NCBI GenBank assembly: GCA_028283145.1
Contig: JAPYNY010000024.1
Span: 1 to 46,064, forward strand
DNA length: 46,064 bases
From: Candidatus Hopanoidivorans cymbastelae
Lineage (GTDB): Bacteria; Actinomycetota; Acidimicrobiia; Acidimicrobiales; Hopanoidiivorantaceae
Direction: 5' to 3'
A program made the position numbers and the translations under genes. The notes under the pieces were generated by a model, which was not told the origin of the DNA, searched no databases, and worked only from the letters and a program-made list of their open reading frames with translations. Positions 1 through 12,225 of the stretch are shown in pieces (position 1 is the first letter of the stretch; every line of letters starts with the position of its first letter).

Positions 1-111
1 GCGCTGAGTTGGGGGCTGAGACGGCAAGCTAGGGGGGCGCGACAGCAGACGGTTGCAGCTGACGTTTTTCGGCCCGAGAAACCTTTTCTCTCGCCTATCT
101 GCACCCTTCAG

Positions 112-141
112 TTGACAAGTCGCCGCAGAGGTTGCTAAAAT
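112..141 (+). promoter_or_regulatory. panB promoter, sigma-70 type
   Basis: A perfect -35 box TTGACA (112-117) is followed after an 18-bp spacer by TAAAAT (136-141). Transcription would start near 148. The panB start codon at 196 is preceded by TTAGGAG (183-189), so this message has a conventional leader and ribosome site, unlike several genes further on. Confidence 0.7.
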
Positions 142-195
142 TACTTCTGTCGCCGGCAGTCCAAAGAGTGACGCTGGACGAGTTAGGAGCAGGCC

Positions 196-1089
196 ATGAG
201 ACCGCTGTCTGTGAAGGTGCCGGATGTGCGCCAACATAAAGTTTCCACAGTTGCCGACCAGGGTGGCGAGGGTGGTGCCCAAAAACATCCACCGCTGGGG
301 CACTCGCCGTTGGTGATGGTTACAGCTTACGACTACCCCACCGCTAAAATCGGGGACGAAGCTGGGGCCGACATATTATTGGTGGGTGATTCGCTCGCTA
401 TGGTGGTGCTGGGCTTGGAAGACACCCTTTCGGTAACTATTGAAGACATGGTGTATCACACCAAGGCTGTGGCCAGGGCGCAGACCAAAGCGCTGGTGGT
501 TGCCGACATGCCTTGGCTGAGCTACCATGTCTCGCCTGAAGAAACCGTCAGAAATGCCGCTGCCCTCATCCGAGCCGGCGCGGGCGCAGTGAAGCTGGAA
601 GGTGGGCAAAAACGATTGGAAATGATCCAGGCGCTCACTGACGCTGAAATCCCTGTGATGGGCCACATTGGGCTGACCCCGCAATCAATCAACATGTTGG
701 GCGGGTTCCGCGTTCAGTGTCAGAGCCAAGAAGCTGGCGAGCGACTGGTGGCTACAGCCCAGGCACTGCAGAAGGGCGGCTGTTTTTCGTTTGTGCTGGA
801 GGGCATACCCGCCAAAGTTGCCCAGCAGGTAACGGAGTCGGTTGAGGTTCCAACCATAGGCATCGGCGCTGGCCCATATTGCGATGGTCAGGTGCTGGTG
901 TTCCACGATGTTTTGGGGCTGCAAGACAATCTGTTTCCCAGGTTCGTGCGCCAATATGCATCTTTGAAGCAAGAGGCGGTTGCGGGGCTGCGCAAGTTTG
1001 CTGAAGATGTCAAGTCGGGGGCTTTTCCATCGGAAGATGAAAGCTACCGTTCTTGCAGAGGAGAAAAGCTGGATGGGTCGGAAAGCTAG
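196..1089 (+). CDS. panB: 3-methyl-2-oxobutanoate hydroxymethyltransferase (ketopantoate synthesis)
   Basis: PanB transfers a hydroxymethyl group from 5,10-methylenetetrahydrofolate to 3-methyl-2-oxobutanoate, the first committed step to pantothenate and CoA in the cytoplasm. The family motifs are all visible: VGDS (residues 63-66), ADMP with a metal/substrate Asp (about 104), KLEGG (133-137), GHIGLTPQ (156-163), the LEGIPA segment with the expected catalytic Glu (about 202) and GIGAG (222-226). The barrel begins near residue 38, so the first 35 residues are an extension. The ATG at 196 is chosen because TTAGGAG sits 6-7 nt upstream. It is monocistronic here; no panC or panD is nearby. Confidence 0.95.
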   Translation: MRPLSVKVPDVRQHKVSTVADQGGEGGAQKHPPLGHSPLVMVTAYDYPTAKIGDEAGADILLVGDSLAMVVLGLEDTLSVTIEDMVYHTKAVARAQTKALVVADMPWLSYHVSPEETVRNAAALIRAGAGAVKLEGGQKRLEMIQALTDAEIPVMGHIGLTPQSINMLGGFRVQCQSQEAGERLVATAQALQKGGCFSFVLEGIPAKVAQQVTESVEVPTIGIGAGPYCDGQVLVFHDVLGLQDNLFPRFVRQYASLKQEAVAGLRKFAEDVKSGAFPSEDESYRSCRGEKLDGSES

Positions 1090-1221
1090 ACGGGAAGCAA
1101 AGCTGGATTTGCGGCCGGCCGCGAGTTGGTTTCCAAAGCGTTGGCAGTTCGGCGGGGCAGGTCTGAGCCACAAGCTTTAGGCAGCCGTACCAACCCGACT
1201 TCAAGGCTGTTTGCCAAATTC

Positions 1222-1250
1222 TTGATTATGTCAGAGGTATATGCTAGAGT
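1222..1250 (+). promoter_or_regulatory. Leaderless promoter of the LysM lipoprotein gene
   Basis: TTGATT (1222-1227) and TAGAGT (1245-1250) are separated by 17 bp. The ATG at 1257 starts 6 nt after the -10 box, so the transcript probably starts at or next to the start codon. No purine-rich ribosome site precedes it. Confidence 0.5.
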
Positions 1251-1256
1251 TAAGGT

Positions 1257-1718
1257 ATGAAGCCAATCTGGAATTTTATGCAAGCTCTGAGGGGGAGTAA
1301 GGCGAGCAGGCCAGTCAGGAGAACTTTTCTAGCTGTGGCCCTAGGGTGTGTCTTTGTGTTGGCCTTGGGGGGATGTTTTGGAGATGACGACAACGGCGAT
1401 GAGGAAGACACTCCAACCACCACAGAGGAGGAAGAACCGACTGTAGATATCATTACTCCCCCCACCACGCCAGTGGCTCCTCCAACACCCACGGCACAGA
1501 CAACAACAACTACCGCCGTTGTCCCGCCAGTCACGACTTCTACTACTTCTGCTCCGCTGCCACCAGGAGATTTGACCTACACCGTTCAGTCAGGGGATAC
1601 CTTAGCCAACATCGCTGAGCGATTTGGGGTGGATATCCAGGAACTGATTGATGCGAATGATTTTGAGAATCCAGATCTGATCTTCCCAGGACAAGTCCTG
1701 ACCATACCAGCCGGGTAG
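1257..1718 (+). CDS. LysM-domain lipoprotein
   Basis: 153 residues. A basic N-terminus (RRTF near 21-24) leads into a hydrophobic segment ending in LALGGC, a lipobox, so the protein should be lipidated on Cys near residue 40 and anchored outside the membrane. A long Thr/Pro/Glu-rich linker follows (about 45-103). The C-terminus is one LysM domain beginning YTVQSGDTLANIAERF and ending in GQVLTIP. LysM domains bind N-acetylglucosamine-containing glycans such as peptidoglycan, so a cell-wall tether is likely. No enzymatic domain is attached. Its own leaderless promoter suggests it is transcribed alone. Confidence 0.85.
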   Translation: MKPIWNFMQALRGSKASRPVRRTFLAVALGCVFVLALGGCFGDDDNGDEEDTPTTTEEEEPTVDIITPPTTPVAPPTPTAQTTTTTAVVPPVTTSTTSAPLPPGDLTYTVQSGDTLANIAERFGVDIQELIDANDFENPDLIFPGQVLTIPAG

Positions 1719-1892
1719 TTCTTGATTGGCCACTGATGGGGCTTCTGTTTGGCAGCCTCCGTCAGTTGCCCCGCCCGGGCCCCGCTGGCTCATCAACTGA
1801 GGCGATTCGTCACGCTGTTTGCCAGCACGCTTTGAAGTTAATGTATGCCTAGCAAACGCTTTTGTCTGTCACGAAACTGCGACCTGCAAAAC

Positions 1893-1898
1893 TATTAT
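1893..1898 (+). promoter_or_regulatory. -10 box in front of the Fic gene
   Basis: TATTAT ends 7 nt before the ATG at 1906, the same geometry as other leaderless starts in this window. No convincing -35 box was found. It supports starting Fic at 1906 instead of the in-frame ATG at 1819. Confidence 0.4.
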
Positions 1899-1905
1899 TT
1901 ATGGT

Positions 1906-3096
1906 ATGAGTGACCAGTGGCTGCCTTTTGACAAGCTTCCTGCGATATATGAGGGCAGCGGGTATGACAACAGACGGGGCAGAAGGGATTTTGAATATTC
2001 AATCCCCCATAAAATAGCTGAGTTTGATACCCCTCCGATAGAAACTTATGCTGTGGCAGCAGCAGAAACCGCGATAGAAGTACTATTGAGTTTTCCAAAT
2101 CAACCCGCGGTTGGCGGGGTCTTGGAAAGTCTGTTGTTGAGGTCGGAGGTTTTGAATTCCTCCAAAATAGAGGGCATAGACGTCAGTGTGCGGAATCTAG
2201 CTGCTGCTGAGGTCGGGGCTGTCAGCAAGCCAAGTGCGATTGAAGTCTGTCAAAACTTAAAAGCACTGCGCATTGGCCTTGACATTTCTGCCAAGGGCAA
2301 AACTTTGACCGTAAGTCAAATATGCGATATTCACAGGCAGTTGATGTCTGGGAAAAGTTTTGCGGGAAAAATTAGACAAGGCATCGTTTGGATAGGTGGT
2401 GGTGACACACCAGCTAAAAATCCTGTCTATGTGGCCCCTCCCGACGACCGAGTGGAAGACCTGTTATCGGATTTTTGTCAATTTTGGAAAAAAGACTTGG
2501 GCAATTTCATAGTCAAACTGGCTGTGGCTCACGCACAATTCGAGTCCATACATCCGTTTCTTGACGGCAATGGCAGGACGGGAAGGATATTGAATCAAAT
2601 GATGTTTGCGCAGGCAGGCTTGCCCTTGATACCGGTGTCAGCCTGTCTATTTGCTGCCAGGGATTTTTACTATGAAACTTTTAACAGCTACAGGGACGGA
2701 GATGTTTCTGCCGCTGTTTTTGTGCACGCAGGGGCGATTATCTCAGCAGGGGAAGTTTTGCTTTCGTCTATGGCTGACAGCGAAAGGTTGAAGGAGGAAT
2801 GGATGTCCAAAATAAAAGCGAAAGCAAATTCGCCTGGCTGGAAGCAAACGCTAGGGTGGGTTATGAACAACCCTATTTTCTCATCGGGCACACTCATGCA
2901 AGAACTGGGACTCAGTGAAGAGCGAGCCTCGGAGTATTTAGCCAAGATGGAGTCAGTCGGCATTATCTATCTTGGCAGGAAGAAATTACCAGCAACTAGT
3001 GAACAGTTATGGGAAGCTCCCGAAATTTACGATTTCGCTCAGCGTATAGAAGCCGATTTAAGACAAAAAGCTTGGCAGTATATTGTAAGAGTATGA
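1906..3096 (+). CDS. Fic-domain AMP-transferase with inhibitory motif and C-terminal winged helix
   Basis: Fic proteins usually transfer AMP from ATP to hydroxyl groups of target proteins. The complete catalytic motif HPFLDGNGRTGR is at residues 216-227, counted from the ATG at 1906. An SSKIEG stretch at 85-90 matches the (S/T)xxxE(G/N) inhibitory helix that precedes the catalytic core in class II Fic proteins and keeps them inactive by blocking ATP. The last 80-100 residues look like a winged helix, as in many chromosomal Fic proteins. An in-frame ATG at 1819 would add 29 residues without conserved sequence; the -10 box favours 1906. The stop overlaps the next start as ATGA (3093-3096). Target unknown; toxin, regulator or housekeeping roles are all possible. 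Confidence 0.9.
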   Translation: MSDQWLPFDKLPAIYEGSGYDNRRGRRDFEYSIPHKIAEFDTPPIETYAVAAAETAIEVLLSFPNQPAVGGVLESLLLRSEVLNSSKIEGIDVSVRNLAAAEVGAVSKPSAIEVCQNLKALRIGLDISAKGKTLTVSQICDIHRQLMSGKSFAGKIRQGIVWIGGGDTPAKNPVYVAPPDDRVEDLLSDFCQFWKKDLGNFIVKLAVAHAQFESIHPFLDGNGRTGRILNQMMFAQAGLPLIPVSACLFAARDFYYETFNSYRDGDVSAAVFVHAGAIISAGEVLLSSMADSERLKEEWMSKIKAKANSPGWKQTLGWVMNNPIFSSGTLMQELGLSEERASEYLAKMESVGIIYLGRKKLPATSEQLWEAPEIYDFAQRIEADLRQKAWQYIVRV

Positions 3097-3527
3097 GCAT
3101 AACTAGGCCGATTATACCTAGCCCTGCAGCTCCGTCTGAAATACCTCTGCGCACGTCTCAAATTGGAATTGGGCTGCTTGAGGAAACCTCCAAAAGAATC
3201 AAAAAACGCACTGCGCTGATCCAATTTATTGTTGATTGGAATCATGCTGCCCAACAAGACAAGGAAAGCATGCTGGACGCCCCTCCCGACAACGATGGTT
3301 TAGGCAATAGTGAACTGGCAGCCATTGCGGTTGTGATCAGGTCATTGTGTGAAAGAGACCTCATCAACCCACCAGAGTGGGTTTACGGAGTCAAATCTGA
3401 CAGGGAGGAAACCATTCACGGTCTGTCAATACGCAATCTCCACACTCATCACGTCAAAAAGAAGGCCCCTGTTGTGTGTCACGAGTACAAAGTCTATTTT
3501 CAGCCTTGGTATCTGGATTTGAAATAA
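3093..3527 (+). CDS. Hypothetical protein translationally coupled to Fic
   Basis: 144 residues, starting at the ATG that overlaps the Fic stop codon. I do not recognise the family. The sequence is soluble and mixed alpha/beta in appearance, with a basic stretch (SKRIKKRT) near residues 30-38, an acidic loop with DNDGLGNSE, and the segment NPPEWVYG. There is no signal peptide, membrane segment or obvious catalytic motif. The tight overlap predicts a stoichiometric partner of Fic, such as a modulator, target or second antitoxin-like regulator. That inference rests on gene arrangement alone. A longer in-frame reading from 3009 overlaps Fic and is less likely. Confidence 0.65.
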   Translation: MSITRPIIPSPAAPSEIPLRTSQIGIGLLEETSKRIKKRTALIQFIVDWNHAAQQDKESMLDAPPDNDGLGNSELAAIAVVIRSLCERDLINPPEWVYGVKSDREETIHGLSIRNLHTHHVKKKAPVVCHEYKVYFQPWYLDLK

Positions 3528-3550
3528 AGCCGTCAAGGCAGATTGAGCGC

Positions 3551-3592
3551 AATGCCTCTAACTAGATCAGGCAATACCTCTAACTAGATCAG
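3551..3592. repeat. Short tandem direct repeat after the Fic operon
   Basis: Two 20-bp copies (3551-3570 and 3573-3592) with a 22-bp period and one mismatch share the core CTCTAACTAGATCAG. They lie between the Fic partner and the convergent monooxygenase gene. Function unknown; it could be a slippage product or a protein-binding site. Confidence 0.6.
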
Positions 3593-3673
3593 ATCGCAAC
3601 GGATTTTATGGTTGGTGGGGAGGTCAGAAATGAAATCATCCCCACCACTTGCCTTCCCAGCGGGGCTCAAAGC

Positions 3674-3976
3674 TTAGAAGACTTCGCCTTCCACGCATTC
3701 TGTGTATTTTTTGATGTCGACTCCGGTCAACCCCACATTGCCCAAGCTGCCTTGGAATTCGCCCATATGCGCCGATGCCATGTGTTCATCCAGTGCTTCC
3801 TGGGATGTCCACTTCTCATACAGATGGATAGTGCCATCTTCAATCGGACTGCGCGAAAAGACGTAAGCTAGGTTGCCCGGCTCTTTGTGAGTTTCGTGCA
3901 TCATCTTTACGGCGACTTCCATGAAGTCGTCCACTTTGGCTGGATCTAGGGTCATCGTGCCGGCGATAATAATCAT
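3674..3976 (-). CDS. ABM-domain (quinol monooxygenase-like) protein
   Basis: 100 residues, matching the usual length of single-domain antibiotic-biosynthesis-monooxygenase proteins (YgiN type), which fold as dimeric ferredoxin-like alpha/beta barrels. Diagnostic stretches are MIIIAGTMTLDPAK at the N-terminus, HKEPGNLAYVFS in the middle, then IHLYEKWTSQEALDEHM. The family includes quinol monooxygenases and heme-degrading enzymes, so the substrate cannot be set from sequence. AAGGAGAT lies just upstream of the ATG, and a TATAAT box is at 3999-4004 on the minus strand. It is monocistronic and convergent with the Fic operon. Confidence 0.85.
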   Translation of the reverse strand: MIIIAGTMTLDPAKVDDFMEVAVKMMHETHKEPGNLAYVFSRSPIEDGTIHLYEKWTSQEALDEHMASAHMGEFQGSLGNVGLTGVDIKKYTECVEGEVF

Positions 3977-4190
3977 TGGGGTATCTCCTTGTTGGTGGAT
4001 TATAAGTTGTCAGGATTTTCACTTATGTTAGCAGATTATTGAAGCAGAGTTGGCAGCCAAACAATGATTGCTGGCACTTAGCGGAGTTGAAGGGCAGCGA
4101 TCATGCGCCACAGGACACTCTCCGGCTAGCACACTTCAGCCCTGAGGAGCAAGCCTTTTCTCGCCCAAAGCTACTACACTTGCAAACTTG

Positions 4191-4631
4191 ATGGAACTTA
4201 AAATCCAGGTCGTCCAGCTCGACTCAGACCTGCCGCTTCCAAAACCCGCCCAGCAGGGCGATGCAGGAGTTGACTTGTATGCGTCAGAAAATGTCACCTT
4301 GGATCCCGGAGGAGGCAGGGCGCTAGTCCCGACTGGGGTAGCCGTAGCCATTCCACAAGGCTACGCGGGCTTCGTGCAGCCCAGAAGTGGACTAGCTCTG
4401 CGACACGGCGTAACCTGTCTGAACAGCCCTGGCCTGATTGACAGCGGCTATCGCGGCGAGCTGAAAGTCGTCTTGGTCAATACCGACCCCAAACAGGCCT
4501 TTGAAGTCAGACGAGGTGAGCGCATTGCCCAGCTTGTGGTTCAAAAGGTTGCGGTGGTTGCCTTTGAAAAAGTGGAGCAGTTGCCTGACTCTGAGCGCGG
4601 TCAGAGAGGGTTTGGCTCGACTGGCCGGTAG
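4191..4631 (+). CDS. dut: dUTP diphosphatase
   Basis: Hydrolyses dUTP to dUMP and pyrophosphate, keeping uracil out of DNA and feeding thymidylate synthesis. The five trimeric-dUTPase motifs are in order: DAGVDLYAS, PRSGLALRHG, GLIDSGYRGEL with the catalytic Asp, ERIAQLV, and the C-terminal glycine-rich RGQRGFGSTGR that closes over the nucleotide. Length (about 146 residues) is normal. An in-frame TTG at 4188 is an alternative start; TACACT (4175-4180) ends 7 nt before it, so translation from a leaderless message is possible for either codon. Confidence 0.95.
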   Translation: MELKIQVVQLDSDLPLPKPAQQGDAGVDLYASENVTLDPGGGRALVPTGVAVAIPQGYAGFVQPRSGLALRHGVTCLNSPGLIDSGYRGELKVVLVNTDPKQAFEVRRGERIAQLVVQKVAVVAFEKVEQLPDSERGQRGFGSTGR

Positions 4632-4713
4632 GTCAGAGCAGGTTTGGATTCTGCTGCTAGCTGGAATATCTGCCTATTTTCGCCCCTAGGGCGCACCTTC
4701 ACGGTTGTCGGCC

Positions 4714-7317
4714 TCAGGAATGCGTTGCCAGTGTAAAAACCCTGTCGGCGCAGGAGCGCGAGAGGTGCATTTGAAAGGCTGCTTTTGGAATCTGCCAACT
4801 ATGGTTTTGAGTGTCCCAGTATGAGAAAGACCTCGGGTTGAGCTGGATTTCAGCTTTGGCTGTCTCACCTGGGGCGAGGTGCAGCTTGGCGAATCCCACC
4901 AGCCACTGGGGCGGGCGCACAGAAGTTTGGGCACTGGCCGGGTCCACACTGGCTGTATCCGGACTGCTTGCGCTGCCTGCGTCCTGGCTCACATAGCACT
5001 GAACAGTTTCACTTCCCGGTTGCTCGCCGATGTTGGCAACCGAAACCTCAACCACCAAATTAGGAAAATCCCCAGCGATGCTTGGCGCTTCCCAATGGAA
5101 CTCGGTGTAAGACCCGCCATGGCCGAACGGCACGGCCGGCTCAATCTGATGGTGCTCAAACCAGCGATGTCCCACCAGCACGCCTTCGGTATAGTGAACC
5201 TTGCCGCCAACCCCCGGAAAAGTAGCAGGAACATCCGCCCATGCCACCATATCCTCATCCGCACTTGGCCAAGTGATCGGCGACCGCCCGCTGGGCTCGG
5301 CCAGACCGCACAATACGTCAGCCAACGCTGCCGCCCCTTCCTGCCCAGGAAACCAAATGCACAAAACAGCCCCAGCTTTTTCCAGCCAAGGCATCAGCAC
5401 AGGCGACCCGCTGTTGATCACCACAACCGTATTCGGGTTGGCCGCCAAACAGCGCAGAACCAACTCGTCTTGGCGTCCGGGCAACGCCAATGTCGGGCGG
5501 TCAAAGTTTTCAGCTTCCCAGTGCGGAGTGGTGCCCACCACCACAATCGCCACGTCAGCCCTGCCAGCAGTTTCTGCTGCCTCCGCCAAGTCTTGCTCCT
5601 CCGCACTCACGGGCTTGGCAAAGATGTTGCCGCCGACGATGCGTTGGTGCTGCTGCTTGGAAGTGTGTTCCACCACCAATTCATAGGTGGCTCCAGCGGT
5701 CAACTCCACAACTCCGCTAGCCCCATAAAACCCAGGCCCAAGTGAAAACCCGTCAACTTGGCTGTCAGCTACTAGCCGACCATCCAGCCACAGCCGCACT
5801 TCACTGGCTCCGCCTCCGCACAGATGCCATTTCCCTCCGACATCAGGCGCAATCGTCAGCCGCTGTCGCACCGAGACATAGTCCCAGTCGGGGTCGGGCC
5901 AGGTATCATCCAGCAACTGAAACTCAACAGCCGTGTTGCTGAGCGTCTTGAGCGGTTTGCCTTCCAGATTTCTGCCTTTGTGAAGTTCCAAGGTGGTGAG
6001 ATTTGGGGTCAGCCAGTTGGCGGGCAGCGCAGGGGCGGAACGGTCAAGCGACAGACCAGGAGCGTGGCTGAGACCGACACTGGGAGACAGATTTTGTCGC
6101 AGGGCTTCAGCTAAATTTTGGCTGTACCGCTGGCCGACCTGAGCGGCGCCGCCTCCGCCGGGACAAGGTCTGAGCGAATGCGGTCCAATCAGCGCGATTG
6201 ACGCTGGCGTGTTTGTTGTTGACGCAGCCCCCAGCGAGGCAGTCTCTGGCGTGGCTGACGCCGGCAGTTGCAGTGGCAGCAAACCTCTTCGGTTGTGAAT
6301 CAGAACTGTGCCCGCCGCAGCCGCTTTTCTAGCTAACTTGGCATGCTCAGGGCGAACGACGACCTCCTCGTGATGGTCGCTCTTGCCCTGCAGCCGACCG
6401 GCCCACTCCAGAAAACGCAAAATGTCTAGCAGGCGTTGGTCAATCAGGGATTCCTCAAGCTGGCCGGCGTTGACCAAATCCATCAAAGCGCTGTTCGCCC
6501 AATAGCCACCGCCTGGCATATCCAGATTTACCCCAGCCTCCAAGGGCTCAACTGTGTTTTGCAGCGCACTCCAATCCGACACGACCACCCCTCCAAAACC
6601 CCATTCCCTCCGCAAAATCGCCTCCAGTAACCTCTGGCTCTCGCAAGTGAGTTCGCCATTGACACGGTTGTAGCTTCCCATGACAGCTTTGGCGTCTGCC
6701 TCCAACACCGCAGCTTCAAAAGGTGCCAGATACACTTCCCGCAGCGTGCGCTCGTCTAGTTCGCTGCTCACCACGAAACGGTCGGTCTCCTGCTCGTTAG
6801 CCACAAAATGTTTGACGCATGCGCCGATGCCTCCAGCTTGCAGTGCCTTGATGAACGCCACGGCCAGGTGGCTGGTCAGCAGCGGGTCTTCGCTATAGCT
6901 CTCAAAAGCTCTGCCCCAGGTCGGCAGTCGCTGGATGTTGACCGTAGGGGCCAGCAGCATCTGGATTTTGCGGTCTTTGGATTCCAAAGCTAGAGCAGCC
7001 CCAGCTTCAGCCAAAAGCTCAACATCCCAAGAAGCTGCCAAGGCAATAGCAGCAGGCAGCATCAGCCCGGCAGCCATTTGGCGCCCCCTGACGCCGGCGG
7101 GCCCGTCGCTCACAGTCCAATCGGGAATTCCCAGACGCTCGCAGCCGGATATTTCCCATTTGTCGCGCCCGTGCAACATGGCACATTTTTCTTCTAGGGA
7201 GAGTTGGATGAGGAGTTGTTCGGGGGTGTGTTGCGCTGCGGGTTGCTGGGGGGTGTGTTGCGCTGCGGGTTGTTGGTTTGATGACGGGCCGCTAGCCGCC
7301 GCCGTGATGTTGCTCAT
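4714..7317 (-). CDS. Glycoside hydrolase family 3 beta-glycosidase with PA14 insert
   Basis: 867 residues with the layout of bacterial GH3 beta-glucosidases. The N-terminal barrel carries AFESYSEDP, KHF (169-171) and the nucleophile Asp (about 248) in VVSDWSA. The following sandwich domain is interrupted by a PA14-like module (about 440-550). A fibronectin-III-like domain closes the protein (GSETVQCYVS to YWD). GH3 enzymes with PA14 release glucose or related sugars from beta-linked oligosaccharides; the exact sugar is not predictable. No signal peptide is visible, so it probably acts in the cytoplasm on imported oligosaccharides. The N-terminus has a duplicated QQPAAQHTP unit. It starts inside the stop of the upstream membrane-protein gene (ATGA), making a two-gene operon. 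Confidence 0.92.
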   Translation of the reverse strand: MSNITAAASGPSSNQQPAAQHTPQQPAAQHTPEQLLIQLSLEEKCAMLHGRDKWEISGCERLGIPDWTVSDGPAGVRGRQMAAGLMLPAAIALAASWDVELLAEAGAALALESKDRKIQMLLAPTVNIQRLPTWGRAFESYSEDPLLTSHLAVAFIKALQAGGIGACVKHFVANEQETDRFVVSSELDERTLREVYLAPFEAAVLEADAKAVMGSYNRVNGELTCESQRLLEAILRREWGFGGVVVSDWSALQNTVEPLEAGVNLDMPGGGYWANSALMDLVNAGQLEESLIDQRLLDILRFLEWAGRLQGKSDHHEEVVVRPEHAKLARKAAAAGTVLIHNRRGLLPLQLPASATPETASLGAASTTNTPASIALIGPHSLRPCPGGGGAAQVGQRYSQNLAEALRQNLSPSVGLSHAPGLSLDRSAPALPANWLTPNLTTLELHKGRNLEGKPLKTLSNTAVEFQLLDDTWPDPDWDYVSVRQRLTIAPDVGGKWHLCGGGASEVRLWLDGRLVADSQVDGFSLGPGFYGASGVVELTAGATYELVVEHTSKQQHQRIVGGNIFAKPVSAEEQDLAEAAETAGRADVAIVVVGTTPHWEAENFDRPTLALPGRQDELVLRCLAANPNTVVVINSGSPVLMPWLEKAGAVLCIWFPGQEGAAALADVLCGLAEPSGRSPITWPSADEDMVAWADVPATFPGVGGKVHYTEGVLVGHRWFEHHQIEPAVPFGHGGSYTEFHWEAPSIAGDFPNLVVEVSVANIGEQPGSETVQCYVSQDAGSASSPDTASVDPASAQTSVRPPQWLVGFAKLHLAPGETAKAEIQLNPRSFSYWDTQNHSWQIPKAAFQMHLSRSCADRVFTLATHS
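7223..7276 (-). repeat. Two 27-bp in-frame tandem units in the GH3 gene
   Basis: Two adjacent, nearly identical 27-bp units encode QQPAAQHTP twice, close to the start of the GH3 protein and ahead of the catalytic domain. Because the unit is a multiple of three, copy-number change would alter length without breaking the frame. Confidence 0.8.
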
Positions 7318-8408
7318 GACGTGAGGCTACTTGCTGGTATGTCAGATAGCGAAACTAGCCCCCTCCGGGAAGCTTCATATATGAATTGCTGCAGTGAACT
7401 GGGAGCCAGCCGAATGACTGTGGTGCCTCTAGTTTGCTTGGCTTCCAGGGGTCGTTGTCTGACACGCAGTTTTTGTGAGTTTCTGCTGGGCAGGTAATAG
7501 GGGGAGGATAAATGAAAATCAATGGCTGCTCCCACGGCTCCCATCGTCAAGTCGCCAGGGTTGGTTTCCGACCTGGCGCCGCTGCCGTTGAAATCACTGT
7601 CTTTAGCACCTCTATCCGTAGCGCCAATTCCCGTGGCTTCGCTATGTCGCAAGCCCGAACTCTGTCTTGCTGCTTCCTGGCGCCGCTGGGCAGCAGACGC
7701 AACGCCCACCTCGGCAATATCGGCTGTTTCAATCAGCCGAGCTTCGTTGCCCAGTGCCAAAGAGTCGTGAACGACGATGCCGGCTGGCACAAAAACTAGC
7801 CATCGCCTAGTCAAACCAATCAGCGATTGCTGAGCTTGAAAGGCCAGAAACATGCCGACGGGGGTAGCAATCCCCCCAACCAGCCAGCGCTGTGCAGCCA
7901 GAAGTAAAGGCCCGCACAGCATTCCCCCAACAGCCACCGCCCACACCAGCAGCATCGGCCCCAATAGCAATGCCAAAGGCGGGCGCAGCAGCAGTCTGCG
8001 TTCTGACGGATAGCCGAGGGCGTCAGTGTAGGCTATGCCAACAGACGGCGTCAGACAAATAATCGTTGCCACGGCAGCCACTACGATGCCGGGAGTTGCT
8101 TGCGCCCAGGAGATGTCGGCCGACTCACCTCCAGCGACAACAGCCCAACATACACCAGCCAGCCCCGCCGGCACCCACACCCGAAGCAGGCCTAGCACAA
8201 ACGGGTGAAGCACCCAGCTGAACAAAGCCACTACCCCCCAGAGCACCCACAGCCCCACCGAGCAAGCAGTGCGGAAGGAAGGCTCAAAGTCGGCCAGCGC
8301 TGTTGCCAGCAACTCACCAGCCGTGAAGGGCATTGCCAGCCAAGCCACGCGCATAAGCCAAATGGCAGCCGGCAGCTTGGTTTGAGAAGGCATAGTGACG
8401 AAGTCCAT
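7314..8408 (-). CDS. Polytopic membrane protein of unknown function
   Basis: 364 residues. The first 215 or so contain several hydrophobic stretches, suggesting five or six transmembrane helices. They are followed by a cytoplasmic-looking Ser/Gly/Arg-rich linker and a C-terminal segment with alternating hydrophobic residues (TTVIRLAPSSLQQFIYEASRRG). I do not recognise the family. The stop overlaps the GH3 start, so the two are coexpressed; a role linked to glycoside uptake or sensing would be speculation. An internal ATG at 8393 is an alternative start. The gene diverges from ligA with only 26 bp between the start codons. Confidence 0.75.
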   Translation of the reverse strand: MDFVTMPSQTKLPAAIWLMRVAWLAMPFTAGELLATALADFEPSFRTACSVGLWVLWGVVALFSWVLHPFVLGLLRVWVPAGLAGVCWAVVAGGESADISWAQATPGIVVAAVATIICLTPSVGIAYTDALGYPSERRLLLRPPLALLLGPMLLVWAVAVGGMLCGPLLLAAQRWLVGGIATPVGMFLAFQAQQSLIGLTRRWLVFVPAGIVVHDSLALGNEARLIETADIAEVGVASAAQRRQEAARQSSGLRHSEATGIGATDRGAKDSDFNGSGARSETNPGDLTMGAVGAAIDFHLSSPYYLPSRNSQKLRVRQRPLEAKQTRGTTVIRLAPSSLQQFIYEASRRGLVSLSDIPASSLTS

Positions 8409-8422
8409 TAAATTCTAAAAAC

Positions 8423-12111
<3,689 letters not shown>

Positions 12112-12225
12112 CGGAACCCAAATTACAAAATTACAGAGCCCAAGCTAGCTCTTGACAATTCGCCTGAGAGCCTTATCGGCTGCAGTCGCCTTGATTGCAG
12201 TCCCTTGATAAACAGGGTTAAATCT

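Noticed and set aside
4879-5745. Plus-strand open frame of 288 codons
   Set aside because: Lies wholly opposite the well-supported GH3 gene, rich in His, Arg and Pro as antisense frames of GC-rich genes are, and matches no family.
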